Both the position numbers and the translations under genes were made by a program. A stretch of 64,000 nt of DNA from Progne subis subis (lineage: Eukaryota > Chordata > Aves > Passeriformes > Hirundinidae). The notes beneath the pieces were generated by a model. That model searched no databases, was not told the origin of the DNA, and worked only from the letters and a program-made list of their open reading frames with translations. Of the stretch, positions 24,263 to 35,870 are shown in pieces (within the stretch, counting starts at the first letter, position 1; each line of letters begins with the position of its first letter). Where the stretch lies: the NCBI GenBank assembly GCA_022316685.1, contig JAKJHU010000136.1, positions 310,001-374,000 on the forward strand, written 5' to 3'.

Positions 24263-24566
24263 CAGACCCTTCCCCGCCCCGCGGTTCCTCAGTCCCCGCG
24301 GGGCCGGCGCGGCGGGGGGCGGGTGCCCGCAGCCGGCGCGAGGCCGCTCAGCGCGCTCGGCAATCGATTACAGGACAAGCGCGGCCGCCGCCGCCACAGT
24401 GCGCGCCCCGCGCCTCACGCGGGCGGGCGCGCGCGCCCTCAGGGCACGGCCGCGGCCCCTGAGGGCGGCTCCGCGCCCGGCACCCTCCGCAGCCCGCCGG
24501 CAGCCGCCGCCCAGGGGCTCCCGCCGGCCGGGCGGAGGGATCCGGCGGGGTCGTGATTCAGCGCTT

Positions 24567-24575
24567 CTATTTATA
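24567..24575 (-). promoter_or_regulatory. TATA-box-like element TATAAATAG
   Basis: The minus strand reads TTATAAATAG between two very GC-rich flanks. It matches the TATA consensus TATAAATA/G and points toward IKZF2. If functional, transcription would start roughly 25-31 bases downstream, around 24540-24550. TATA boxes are uncommon in CpG-island promoters, so this may be one start among several or a chance match. Confidence 0.35.
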
Positions 24576-26654
24576 ACCGGCCGGGGGGCGGCCGGGTTTG
24601 TCATTTGATTAAACATTCACGGCCGATACGAGTGGAGTTTCCGCGTAGAGACGGCCCGGGTGCAAGTAAAACCTCTACGTGCCATTCCACCCCGCTCCCG
24701 AGAAGTCGGTGTGCTGGGAAGAGTGTAAAAAACCGGCATTATTGTCATGAGAGAAATCCTGGTGCTGCCCTGCAGCCAAGGCTGAAGGAACGGCCCCGGG
24801 TATTTCCCACAGCGAGGAGACATCCCCAGAGGCCCACTCAGGGGCTTGACCCAACCTCCCCACACTTGTCCGAGGGTGAATGCTTGATGTGCTTCCTCAC
24901 AGAGGTTTTCCTTGCTTTCCACAGGTGCTGGATCAGGTGCAAGCACGTGCTGTCCTGCTCTCTTCTCTTTGAAGTGCTGGGCGCTGGTGACCGTGGTAGT
25001 GCCATCGTGGGGCATCAGAGTCCACGGCCCACTGAGAGCTGAAGTTGTGTCTATCATAATGGACATTGTGAAATTTCAGTTTGCAAAATTAAGCAAGTAA
25101 GCGCTAGAAAGCATTGGGATTCAGGCTGCCCTTGAGCCTTTTGACCCAACAGAGCAACCGATGGGAATAATGGAAGAGTTATCCTTGATTTTCACTGGTA
25201 CCAAAGCGAGGGTGCATTTTTGCCAGTGAGTTTCAGACAAACTCCACTGGAAGTGCCACCATCACTGCATACCCACGTTCTTTGTATATCACAGGCTCTA
25301 GGTACTGGAAAAATTTGCTTTGAGGCGAAGACTTAACTACAAAATCTTGAAGCAAAAGCCTTAACTCTTGCTCTTGCTACACATGAGCACAATAGTGTTG
25401 TTAGAGACCAGGTAAACCCCAGGTTTTATTAGCACTGCCGCTTCACAGTCAAATGAGATTCTGCTTCGTAGAATAGCAGCAGAGCCACCCAACCCTGAGA
25501 GAGGGAGACAAACCCCACTTTGGAAAAGACACTAAATGATTCAGCCAGCCCAAGACGCTAAAGTTAATTGACGGCTCTTTCCCCGAATACCACAGATTTG
25601 AGCCAATTAGTCATTACGCCACATCTGTGAAGTGCGTTTAACTTAACTCTTCTCATTTTGCATAGGAAGAAGGCAGAAAGGTCAGGGGACTGGCCACAGA
25701 GAGCACTCAGAGCTGAGCCTAGAAAGCAGACTTCATGTTTCCCACGCCTACGTATCAACAGCTAGACTTGGCTTGCCTACACCAGAAAATAGACTGGCAT
25801 AGCTGGAGCTGGATAATTATACCGTAACAGTTTATGCCGGAATAAGTCTCCTTGCGGACACTCTCCTCCAGATGGAAAGTGACTTCCCAAAAGCCGTCCA
25901 AATGAATTCACTCAACAGCACACACTTGGAGTTTTGTCTTTTCCCCCACCCCCCTTCCCCTCTTCATTTTGGGGGGGTAAAAATTCCTGAGATGTGGGTC
26001 TCGGCAGCATTTTGAAGCCTTTGATCACTTTTACAGACCATTAAAAGCGGGGACAAATGCAAAACATGTCATTGAAATGCTACAAGTCTTGTTGTCAAGA
26101 TTTTTATGGTGCTTTTCATCAAAATGTTGAAAACTGAAAGCTTCCAGCTGGCTCTCCTTACAGGTAATAACTTAATAGCTAACAGCTTTTCTCCCAAAGC
26201 TGCTGGAACCTGCTTGAGCCATGGAAGCTGATGGGAAAAGCCAGACCCATCCTCTACAGTAAATATTTTCTGATTTTTTTTTTTTAATCCTGCTGCTCTT
26301 CAAGCCTTTGAAACCAAACAAAGCTGTGAAAACAAGGAGGAGTGACCGAGGGAAAAGTACGGGGAAGGGAATAAAGTGACAGGACTTGGCTTTGTAAATC
26401 AGCTCACCAATTCCAAAGGCTGCAGAGATGAGTGCATCCTCACTACAGCAACACAGGGCTGAATCACTGGTTTCAAGGCAGAACTTGGCTCTGGGCTGTA
26501 GCAAGAGCTCCACAGTGATTTACCTTGCCCAACTCAGCAGAGCTGCTGTGGGGATCTTGAGGGCCAAGTGACGGCTTGGGGATCAAGAGAGCCAGATTCA
26601 CATCCAGCAACGACCAGAGGTCCTCTGCATGGTTTTGGCCAAGCCATTACTGCC

Positions 26655-26686
26655 CTGCGTTTCAGTTCTGCATTTCTGAAACGCAG
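26655..26686. other. Perfect 11-bp inverted repeat with 10-base loop
   Basis: CTGCGTTTCAG at 26655-26665 and CTGAAACGCAG at 26676-26686 are exact reverse complements separated by ten bases. Confidence 0.8.
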
Positions 26687-28477
26687 CAATTAACGCAGTG
26701 AGAGCTTTTCTTCTGCCGAGCGGTGTCCCAAGAGCAGTTCTCAGCTTTGCCAGGTTACAGAGGTCCCTCTGGCGCACCTCTGAAAGAGCCATTCCTGGAG
26801 CTCCTGGGAGCCCCTTCCTATTGCCATCCACAGGACCTCAGCTCTGCCTGTCCTGGGACAGCGTCCTGCCACACAAGTCCAGCTGTCCCTGGGATCACAG
26901 GCTGTGCCAACAACCACCTGCTCAAGAGCTGTGATGTCCTCCTTGGCACCTGCTCAGCCTCCCTGAGCCTTGGTTCCCCTCCTGCGTGCTGGAGATAACA
27001 GAGCTCCCTGGTCTCACAGGAGAGATTAATTTCTCATCATTTGACAGCAGTGTGCTTTGATAGGTTTGATGGGCTCAGCCTGTTTTCAGCTAAATATTTA
27101 AATATTTAACTGACATATACGTGTGTGTGGATATGCACATGCAAGAAGTATTATTCAAAACCTCCATCATGCTTTTTATGTAAATTCTGCCTTAAAGTCT
27201 CTGATTTCCCTTTTTTATATGCTCGTATAAGGTCAAGGTGCTCTAGGAGTTCACTCCCAAAACCTTCTGTTGGGTATTCACGTAAACAGTAGCTCAGCAC
27301 AGCGGAAGCTCCAGGCTTAGGTACGCTTAGCAAATTAAAAAAGACTGATGTGCCACGCTGCTGCCTTGGACAGCGCTGAGCACGGCGGAGCAGCGGACCC
27401 CTGCATCGGCTCTCTTGCTGTTGGACTGAGCCCTCTCTTCCCTTCCCACAGAAGGGGCACTTTGAAGACGAACTGGATCTGGTCCCAATATACTTTGAAG
27501 AGGACAAACACAGACCTTTCTTTACTTAACTGTGCGTGGGGCAATCTAAAAACCATATAAGCACTAATCTAGTCGTTATTCCATCTTCTTCTCTTCCCTA
27601 CAATGAAGCGCTGTTTTATGCTTATATGTATCAATAAATGGACCTATAAAGAAAATAATGAACATCCTTGTATATCTTCAGAGCATACTCTATTAATTTT
27701 AAAAGGGACGCAACATACTGTACCCCTTGTATTTCACCAAGATAAAAGCCTACAGATTAATTCCTATTAAAACAGTTGGTATTTTCAGGACATGCAGATG
27801 TAATTTATGGAGAGGAATAACACTCATATGAGCTCAAAGGCCACAGAAACTGTAGATCTGTGTCTGTTACTGTAGTTGTACAGGCATTCATTGTACAGAG
27901 AGCAGTTGAAAAGGCAGAGTATGTAATCTGAATACTAAATTTGTGAATAGTTCCTCACTTGGGCTGGTTGGGCTTTTCAAGCTCAGCGGATGCTTTGTGG
28001 GGGACTTTGTAAAACATTCTGCTAATATATCACACGGTTCCTGTATTTTCTTCTCTTATCTTTACTGTCGGAGCTTTATTCATGAAGACACAATATTTGA
28101 TTCTTAAAAGGGCACCAGCTTCTGCTCTGTGCTCTCCACCTGAATTCAGTGTGCTCTGTGTGAGACTATTTTTATAACAAATACTTCTTCCTTTCTCTAT
28201 AAAGTGGACAACTTTAGGTGTGTATAACTCAGAATTATACAAGAAACAGATCTTTTCCCACACCCTCACATATTCCAATTATTGCTATATCCAAGTTACT
28301 TGGAAAATAGCATTGTATTTTCTTTTTTATCATCCATAATAAAAGTGTACAGATTTTGTCTTTTATTATAGAGATATAAATGTATATGGATATTTCATTT
28401 ATGAAGAAGGGAAATTCTAAAGTGTCCTAACAAAATTTAATTATGACACAAGCTACTAACAGAGAATCCTTGAGCCT

Positions 28478-28572
28478 GGGATCATTTTTATTCGTTGCTT
28501 GTACAGCACCTAGCACAATGAGGATTTATGCATGACCTAGCTTCCCACTTAGTACTTCAACAAAAATAAGAA
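28478..28572. repeat. Ancient interspersed repeat-like segment
   Basis: The segment with GTACAGCACCTAGCACAATG followed by GCATGACCTAGCTTCCCACT and a terminal A-rich AATAAGAAT matches the pattern of an old amniote repeat tail (CAGCACCTAGCACAATGGGG and CATGACTGGGGCT). Divergence is high, so family assignment needs a repeat library. Confidence 0.45.
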
Positions 28573-29665
28573 TTAACTCTTGATCTGCTTATGGCTGGAA
28601 AACACAGTACAGACAGAATTATATGCATCCCATGCTGCACAGAGAACACCATGGAATTATGGAGCTCGTGAAACAGCCAATACAGAAGTGTGCTGGATCT
28701 GTTTAAATTACTGGAACTGCTGGAGGCATTTCGGCAGAGAGACAGTTGTTACTCAAGCTAAAATTTGGCAAAATGACAGGTGTCAATTATGTTGGGAATT
28801 GCAAAGTACCAGGGAACAATTCAGTGACAAATGATCAGGCTCACAGCTTTGCAACAGCTGAAAATTTGGTGGGAATGGAGTTCTTTCACTTCTCTATGAC
28901 AGGATTACCATGAATGTTGAATGTCAAAAGGTCAAAAGTTGCCATTTGGGTTTGAAAGGGCTTCTACAGCACAGAAGACTTCTACCAAATTCGGCTATGA
29001 ACATCATGGGAGCAGGTCTTGTAGGGCTTCCAACACTGACCTGCTGGGTTCAGCCTGCTCTATTCATGCTGGATAAAATACGGACTAGATACAGCCACCC
29101 AATGCATACATTTCTGTACTTGAAAAGAGTTTCTTCTACAGCTCTTTAGAGCTTGGCAAGGAACTGAGGAATAAGGCTGCAAAGGCTTCAAAATCTTCTC
29201 CTGAATCCAGCCTGCCTGTGAGTGCACAGCACTGGCCAGCGTCTTCCCAGGGCCCAGGGGCCACAGGGGTGCCTCAGGCCAGCCTGGCAGGAGCCTCAGC
29301 AACCCAGGGTCCATCCCACAGCACCCAGGCCAGAGAGGATGACTAGTCTAACCAAGAACCCTCATTTTCGGGCAAAGCTGTGGCGATGAGGCAGCTCAGA
29401 GGTCAAGCCAAGAAGTCAGCCTGCAAGTCAGGAACAGCAGGGTCCATGGCTTGCCAGGGACACAGCTATGGCCATGCACGAGACCAGCCCTCCTCAAACA
29501 AAGCCCAAACTCCGGGGCTGAGCTTAAATAAGCTCCTGACCCATGGTAGGAGCATGGGTGAAGGCCCTAGCTGAGGCTGATCAGGGTCATTTAGGTCCAT
29601 TAGTGCCGACCCAGCTTGAACGCTGAATAATACGGAACAACGAGGAAAGTAAGAGTTGGCCTGAG

Positions 29666-29681
29666 TGAGGTCATGACCTCA
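29666..29681. promoter_or_regulatory. 16-bp palindrome containing AGGTCATGACCT (nuclear-receptor type site)
   Basis: TGAGGTCATGACCTCA is a perfect palindrome. Its centre is the unspaced inverted AGGTCA half-site pair known as the palindromic thyroid-hormone/retinoid response element. A further GTGAGGTC half-site lies at 29686-29693. It lies about 5 kb upstream of the IKZF2 promoter and adjacent to a CR1-type element. Binding is inferred from motif only. Confidence 0.4.
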
Positions 29682-29737
29682 TGAAGTGAGGTCTTTTTGC
29701 TGACCATGCACGCTCTTGCTTCACAGGAGCTGGTACG

Positions 29738-29862
29738 AAATCATTGAATCATTTAGTTGCAAGAGACCTCTGAGATCGAGTCCAGCTGTTGCCCCAGCAC
29801 TGCCAGGCCTGCCACCAGCCCACGTCCCCAAGCGCCACATCTCCATTAGTCAGATGTCCCCC
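29738..29862 (-). mobile_element. CR1-like LINE 3' end fragment (older)
   Basis: The sequence AAATCATTGAATCATTTAG followed by AGAGACCTCTGAGATCGAGT, the GCACTGCC motif and CCCCAAGCGCCACATCT is a diverged form of the common bird CR1 terminus. It is reverse-complement oriented like the other copies. The right border is uncertain. Confidence 0.75.
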
Positions 29863-32800
29863 TCCTCCTTTGCTGCCAGAGCGGTGCTGTGCATGAGGGG
29901 TGTAACTGATGTGTCGAGCTCACATCACACCTTACTTTGCAGGAGCTTGCAGATCTCACTGCAAGTTAAACAGGCTGTTTTCCCTGATTCTACTTGGGTG
30001 GCTGCAGGGCCTTTCTTCAAAGCACCTGAAGGATGTCCTGTTTAATCATTTCAGTCCTCACTCACCACATTTCCAAAAACAACACCACCCCTGTTCAGTG
30101 TGCATAGCTACAAAAAAGTCAGCACGAATCTGTGGGAACATATTTTACCCTCATTAGTTCTTGTTCCTCTTCCTCCTCTGCTTTTCCAGTATCAAGCCAG
30201 TGCTTGTAGAGAGTCGGGAAGAGGCTAGGTTGCTAAAACTGTTTTCTGTGGATGTCAGGGACTGAACAGGTAAAGCATCTTTCAGCCTGGCAACAACTCC
30301 TGCAGGTGTGTGGCTCTGCAGTCTGGCCTGATTCAGGGGACAGGCACAGCAGTCCCAGGTCAGGGATTAGTCAGTGCCCTCCGAGCTGTTCAGCACCAGG
30401 CATGGACTCAGAGGGAGCAGTGCAGTGTGAAGGGTCACAGCTGCATTGAGCACTGGGGCTGAAAAGTTGTCATACAAACCAGTCTTTAGATCCTTGCAGA
30501 AACGGTGTGTCATGAGCCTCATGGATAATGAAGTCAGAACACAAAATAGTCTGAGGAAACAAAAACATGCAGCCCTCCACCTCCAGAAGAGGCACAGCTG
30601 AGCCAAAGGCTGACACTGTCATCTCAGAGATGAAGGACAGCCTGGGGCCTAGGCCCAAGTCTGGATTGTAGGTGACTAACTTACAGTGCTTTCCTTTGGA
30701 GGAGGATATAAATTTCCCCTCCATTTCCAAGGGCTATTCTGCCATAGGCACCTTGCTTAGCCTTCTATTCCTCATCTGCTTCTGGAGTCCATGGAGAAGA
30801 CTGATGTGTCCATTTTGCAGCTCAAGCACCAGAATTAGATTCCTGCTTGTAGTCACTCTCCAGAGGAACATTTCTTTCTCCGGTGACTACAGAGGCAGGC
30901 GGTATATACCAGCTGGCTAAATGAGTTCCTTACAATGGGTGAATATCCCTGTCCATACTTCATCTTCTTCACTGAGAAAATAAAGCTGATGGCACTGCTT
31001 CTCCTCTGTCAACTGTGTTGAGAATCAGCAGCATCCCAGGGGCAGGGACTTGGACACAGCTGGGATGGAGCCATGCCAGTGGGCAAAGGGACATTTTAAA
31101 AAGGGTGTTTTATGCCTCCTTTGTGCCTGTAAGCAAAGTGTCATCCTAGAAATGTCCTGGGGCTTCGTTGTGAAAAGAGACACCTGAAATTAACTGGCCA
31201 CATAATCAGCTTTAAGCAGAGCTAGGTTAATTTTGCTTAACTGCAATTAACAATTTAGACTGTAAAACATTAGCACCTTTCTGTGCTCCTCTTAGCACTC
31301 CATGAAACAAGGTGTGACCACAGCCTTTTAAAGTTTCATGTTAACTCTTACTGCAAAGCTTTGCTCTGTCTCGTTCCAGTAGCAGAGCTGATGGAGTGTT
31401 CCACAGCCCTTTTGAGGAGACTGATTCTTTTAGTGGTATAAGACCTCTTCGTTTTCCAGAGTTTTATTTATTATTATTATTTTACTTGAGGAAAGGAATA
31501 ACATTTCTCTACATCCAGACATTACCCACACATAACTGTGCAAGCAAAGAAAACATAACTTCATTCTTGTGGTTTGAAAATGCCTCCTTTTTCCTGTTTA
31601 TTTATTTTGTTTGTTTGTTTTTAAGAGGGAGCCGTTTCTATTTTTTAGTTCTCCTTTGGAGATATAAATCAATGAACACATCATTTGGTCTCTATATTAA
31701 AGAGATAATCTTTTGCTCCTGGCTCTGTATGTGGTCATTTTCTTCTGAGATGTGTGTTTCTTTCTATTAATTAGTAACCTTAAGAGATTCCTCCAAATAA
31801 AATTCTGGGTGGTGGAATGATGGCTGAAGAAGACATTATTTTCTCAGGTATCTTTTCTTCAATGCACAGGCCTGAGCTTATACCACTAACATGAACAGAT
31901 TCCTCCTACTGACCTCAGCTGAAAAGACTCCATCTAAAATCTCTGAAAGTAAAACATAAAAGAGACAAATTTTACAGCATTATGAACAGGGACACAAACA
32001 GAAAAAACTTTTTCAGGTGTTATCATTATCTTTGTTTTCAAAATTACTCTCCTCATTGCTTTTGCTGGTTTATTGCATCCATACACTAGTAAAGAGCGTT
32101 ATTCCCAGAACATGACTTCCTCGTGCCAAACACTCACAGAAGTGGATTAAGAAGTCCAATGGAAGCCCGATGTCTCAGTTTAATCCTTGCATTACAAAGG
32201 CAAATGCTTTCCTTAGTGGCTTGCTGCTGGTTTGTTGGGCTGGTTTTTAATTCAACAAAGGTATAATTTTACATTCAGCTCTGAAGTTTCGTTAAAAATA
32301 GCTGTTGAAAGAGATCCTTAAAATCAGACAATGTTTTCTATGGAAATTTTATCCAAACTTACTATAGGTCCTTAATGTTGACTTGATCTTTAAATTATTT
32401 CTGCACTGCACTGAGCTAGCTTAATTGGCTGGCAACAATATCACAACCCTCCAGTGAGGTTATCCAAGAAGGCTCATGCGAGACTTTAGCACATTTACAC
32501 GTATGACCCTTTAAATTAATGCATTTGTCTGGCTGTAGGTGGTGGCTTCCTCTTTTGTGGGACAAAAGATCTCTGTTGAAAACTCTCATTTAGTTGTCAT
32601 TGCCCTAAAATCAGAGATACCAAAAGAGGAAAACTGACTTGTCTAAGAATTACTGTCTGTGACTGCTCTTAAAGTAGAGAGAGAATGAAAAAACAGAATG
32701 CCAAGCTGTGGGGCTGACCTCGTATTTCTCCATGGCAATGGTTTTTTTCCACTGCCTCCTTTAAAAGGTGGTTTCTTACTTTAGATAAGGGAAGCTCCAT

Positions 32801-33507
32801 CAGCTGCTTCATAGAGCAAAACTGACACCCACTGGCCACCCCCAGTACTTGAAACATTTGAGCTATCGAGCAGTCCGGCTTCAGGGCAAAGCAGGAGGAC
32901 AAAGGAGAGGTGGGACAACCTCCCAGCTCACCTCAGCCCTTCTTCCTCACAATGCATGACCTCGGCTTTGTCAGTGGTAGCCCCAAACCCCCACTGCCAC
33001 AAAGTGGGGAGACACACCATGTTACGCTCGGGATCCCTTGGCTCCTTAGCGACTCAGCCGTAAAAACTCCTTCTACATGACAAATGTCAGCGCTCCCATC
33101 CCTTTCTGTTCGGAGCTGGACCAGCTTAACTGACCATTTTTTCCCCTGAAATACAAGCAGATGTTTCATTTGATCAGTCTCAGACTTGCTGTGCCCACGG
33201 TCCACCACACTTCCCTGCATCAGCTCTTTGCAAGCACCCAATCCGTGTGCTGGTGGCCACTCAGCCAGACTTGCTCAGTTGTGCTCTGGCACAGGTCTGT
33301 CTCTAACGCATCCCAAATTTCTCTGCAGCATCCTCTCTCCTCCTCACACCCCAGTCACTGGAGTGTTTTTATCAAGGCTCCCAAGGATAATGTTTCCTAC
33401 CAAGCGCTGTCACCCATGTGTTGTGTGAGGAAGTGTCTCCTCCCGCCTCCCTGTCACAGCACAGGCCAGAATTGCACTGGCATTTAGACATCTATTTCCC
33501 ATCTATA

Positions 33508-33561
33508 TCCCATCCAAGCACAGACCCAGCAGGAAGGACTGCTGGCTTCAGCCCAGTTTGT
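33508..33561 (+). repeat. 54-bp direct repeat, copy 1
   Basis: The segment beginning TCCCATCCAAGCACAGACCC and ending with GGCTTCAGCCCAGTTTGT recurs at 34895-34948 in the same orientation with two differences in 54 bases. The surrounding sequence is not similar. Function unknown. Confidence 0.9.
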
Positions 33562-34473
33562 CCAGTTCACATCCCTTGTTCATATCTGATTTGCTACCCA
33601 CTTTAGGCACTTCCAACGGGATTGCCTTTAAGTAGCTCCTTCCTACCAAATATCCTTGATTTAGATTATATTTGTCTTCTTGTGGAGAACTTTAATTTTC
33701 CCTGAGATTCCATCTAATTCTTACTTCCTCCTCATGTCATATATATCATCATGTTCTACTCTCTGCTATTTCTCCTTGCTCCCGTCTGGGCTTTGAAACT
33801 CTGCTCCGCTCTCTTACATGTTACTGATTTCCTATAGTACACAATATCCTACATGGAACATGTCACTGAGCTGAAGGGTACGTTATTATATTTTATGTAA
33901 CCAGCACAGCTTTTATGCCTGCACTTTAGCTATTTTAGACATCCTGGTAGTACATTATCCAAAATTCAAAGCATGGTATCTCGACAGCACTGTCCTGTTT
34001 CTTATCACAGCTTTCAGATAGTGTAGGGTAACTTAGGGCATTAGACAGGGAAGAGGTTTTTTTTAACACTGAGCATCTTTGTCCATGCACGTTCTTCCTG
34101 CCTGGGCTGAGGTTGGATCAACCTCAAGGGAAAAAGGAAACTGGAGCAAACTGTGCTCTCTCTTTCTGAACACTTTCAGATCATCCCAAGCTACTCTAAT
34201 ATTTTAATACTTTTTAAAATCCCTCACAGAAATTAATACTCTGACTTGATTTTACAATTCTCCTTTTAGCTTTTAACTTCTCCAGGCAAGCAAAACAACC
34301 CCATCCATTGTCTTAGAGGAATTTGACAAAGTTACAAGTTTATTTTATGTCACATTATTGATGACACATTATTTGATGATGTTTCATAGTGGGCTAATTA
34401 AGAAGTTGAAGGCAACATGTGACAGATACCTCTCTAAGCGAGGGGCACAGTGTTGCTCTGTATTTCCCTAGTG

Positions 34474-34543
34474 ATATCTATATCTATATCTATATCTATA
34501 TCTATATCTATATCTATATCTATATCTATATATATACACACAC
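34474..34543. repeat. (ATATCT)9 hexanucleotide microsatellite with AT/AC tail
   Basis: Nine perfect ATATCT units run from 34474 to 34527, followed by a short TA run and (AC)n. It is a young, uninterrupted repeat likely to be length-variable. Confidence 0.95.
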
Positions 34544-34894
34544 TTTAGCTTCAACGAATTCCTCTTGGCCCCAGCCCATCTTCAGGACAGGCTGCGTGGA
34601 GGCTGGGAGTCCTTGGGGAGAGCACAAACATCCCCAGACAGAGCCATTGGGAGGAGTCACCCAAAGGCTTTAGGGACACTCATGGCCACGTATCCAGCAT
34701 CACTACTACAAGGGAGGAAGATCCCACCCTGACTTCCCAAGTCCTGCGTCTGAAGAATTGACCTTTCACAGAGGCCCCTGAGGAACAAGGAAGAGAAAAC
34801 TCCTTGGCCCAGGGCTGTGTGGTGCTCTCTGTGAGCAGGCAGAGGTGCTCTGCGAGCCCCAGAGCTTGGGAGCAGTGAGAAGTGGGAGGGACAG

Positions 34895-34948
34895 TCCCAT
34901 CCAAGCACAGACCCAGCAGGAAGGATTGCTGGCTTCAGCCCAGTTCGT
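34895..34948 (+). repeat. 54-bp direct repeat, copy 2
   Basis: Second copy of the 54-base segment at 33508-33561, about 1.39 kb to the right, differing at only two positions (C to T and T to C). Either a recent local duplication or two copies of a short interspersed element. Confidence 0.9.
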
Positions 34949-35800
34949 ACAGAAAGTGCCAGCCTGTCCCTCGCAGTACAAATATTCTCTATTGCGTCGC
35001 ACTTCAGTTCCTGGTCTTGCCTGAATTACGGTTTCCACCAAACTACAACGTGCAGCCTCATGGCCAGAGATTGAGGTGGTTCCTCCTCTGCCTTCTTCCT
35101 GCAGCAGTAATACATTAAAATAATGCCAAGCTGCCATATAAATGGCTGATGGTATCACATCTTTTATGGATTTTCCTTGCTTCAAGCTTCGCTGTGATTC
35201 CAGGCATGCAAAAATTCCTAACATCAGAATTATTTGTCCATAAATTGCTCTTTATGTTAAACAGGGAAAGGAGGCGGGGGGAAAAAAGATGTTAAATAAA
35301 GAGTCCTGGGATTTTCAGGCTATGCCTTAAGGTAATCATGGGGTTGTGAAAATGCAGGTAAGTCCCCACCCCAGTTCATGCCCACACAAATGATGCACTT
35401 TCTCTTCTGACTTCTGTTTGAAAATTCTTTTCTTATTCAGACTAGATTTGTCTCTGTATAGTGGGACTCCTAAGGGAGAGAATTGTTTATAGAGATGAAC
35501 CTTGCACTGTTTAGCTTTCAAATTTCACTTCTCAAAGCAATTTCTGCAAAAGGGCCCACCTCATCACCCTCCTGAGTATTTGCTTATTCAAAGTCCACAA
35601 AGAGGGATAATTTGCTCCATTTGGGACCTGCACACGAGAGCCCTCAGCAACATCAACACTTCTGAAGGTCTGGATGCTGTGAAGTCCCTCAGAGAGGGAC
35701 AACATGGACACCACCCAAAGTCACCTATCCATGTATTTCACTGGGACCACACCGGCATGGAAACAGTCCCCAGCAAGTCAGTGTTTCTGGGTAAAGACCA

Positions 35801-35870
35801 ATCCCATATCCCATATCCCATATCCCATATCCCATATCCCATATCCCATATCCCATATCCCATATCCCAT
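35801..35870. repeat. (ATCCCAT)10 heptanucleotide repeat
   Basis: Ten perfect heptamers. Because seven is not a multiple of three, all three frames read the same cyclic peptide (IPYPISH), which explains chance open frames over it. Confidence 0.95.

Larger units (their letters stand above)
22550..24720 (-). promoter_or_regulatory. IKZF2: CpG island and promoter region of IKZF2
   Basis: Over about 2.2 kb the composition changes from AT-rich to strongly GC-rich with dense CpG, peaking at 22.8-23.2, 23.3-23.45 and 24.25-24.6 kb. It sits just 5' of the Helios start-codon exon and is the only large island in the window, so it is read as the IKZF2 promoter with non-coding first exon(s). It contains the candidate donors, the TATA-like box, GA, GGC and CA/CT repeats listed separately. 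The transcription start cannot be placed by eye. Divergent plus-strand transcription from the same island is possible but unproven. Confidence 0.8.
24721..29665. other. Intergenic region, no gene seen
   Basis: About 5 kb immediately upstream of the CpG island. Moderate AT content, no coding similarity. The pair of overlapping open frames at 24.6-25.07 kb on both strands lack recognisable homology. One hairpin (26655) and an old repeat (28478) are the only discrete structures. Confidence 0.65.

Noticed and set aside
24605..25066. Overlapping open frames of about 145 codons on both strands just outside the CpG island
   Set aside because: No recognisable domain; both strands open over the same stretch, as expected by chance in GC-rich sequence. 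No splice or conservation support visible.
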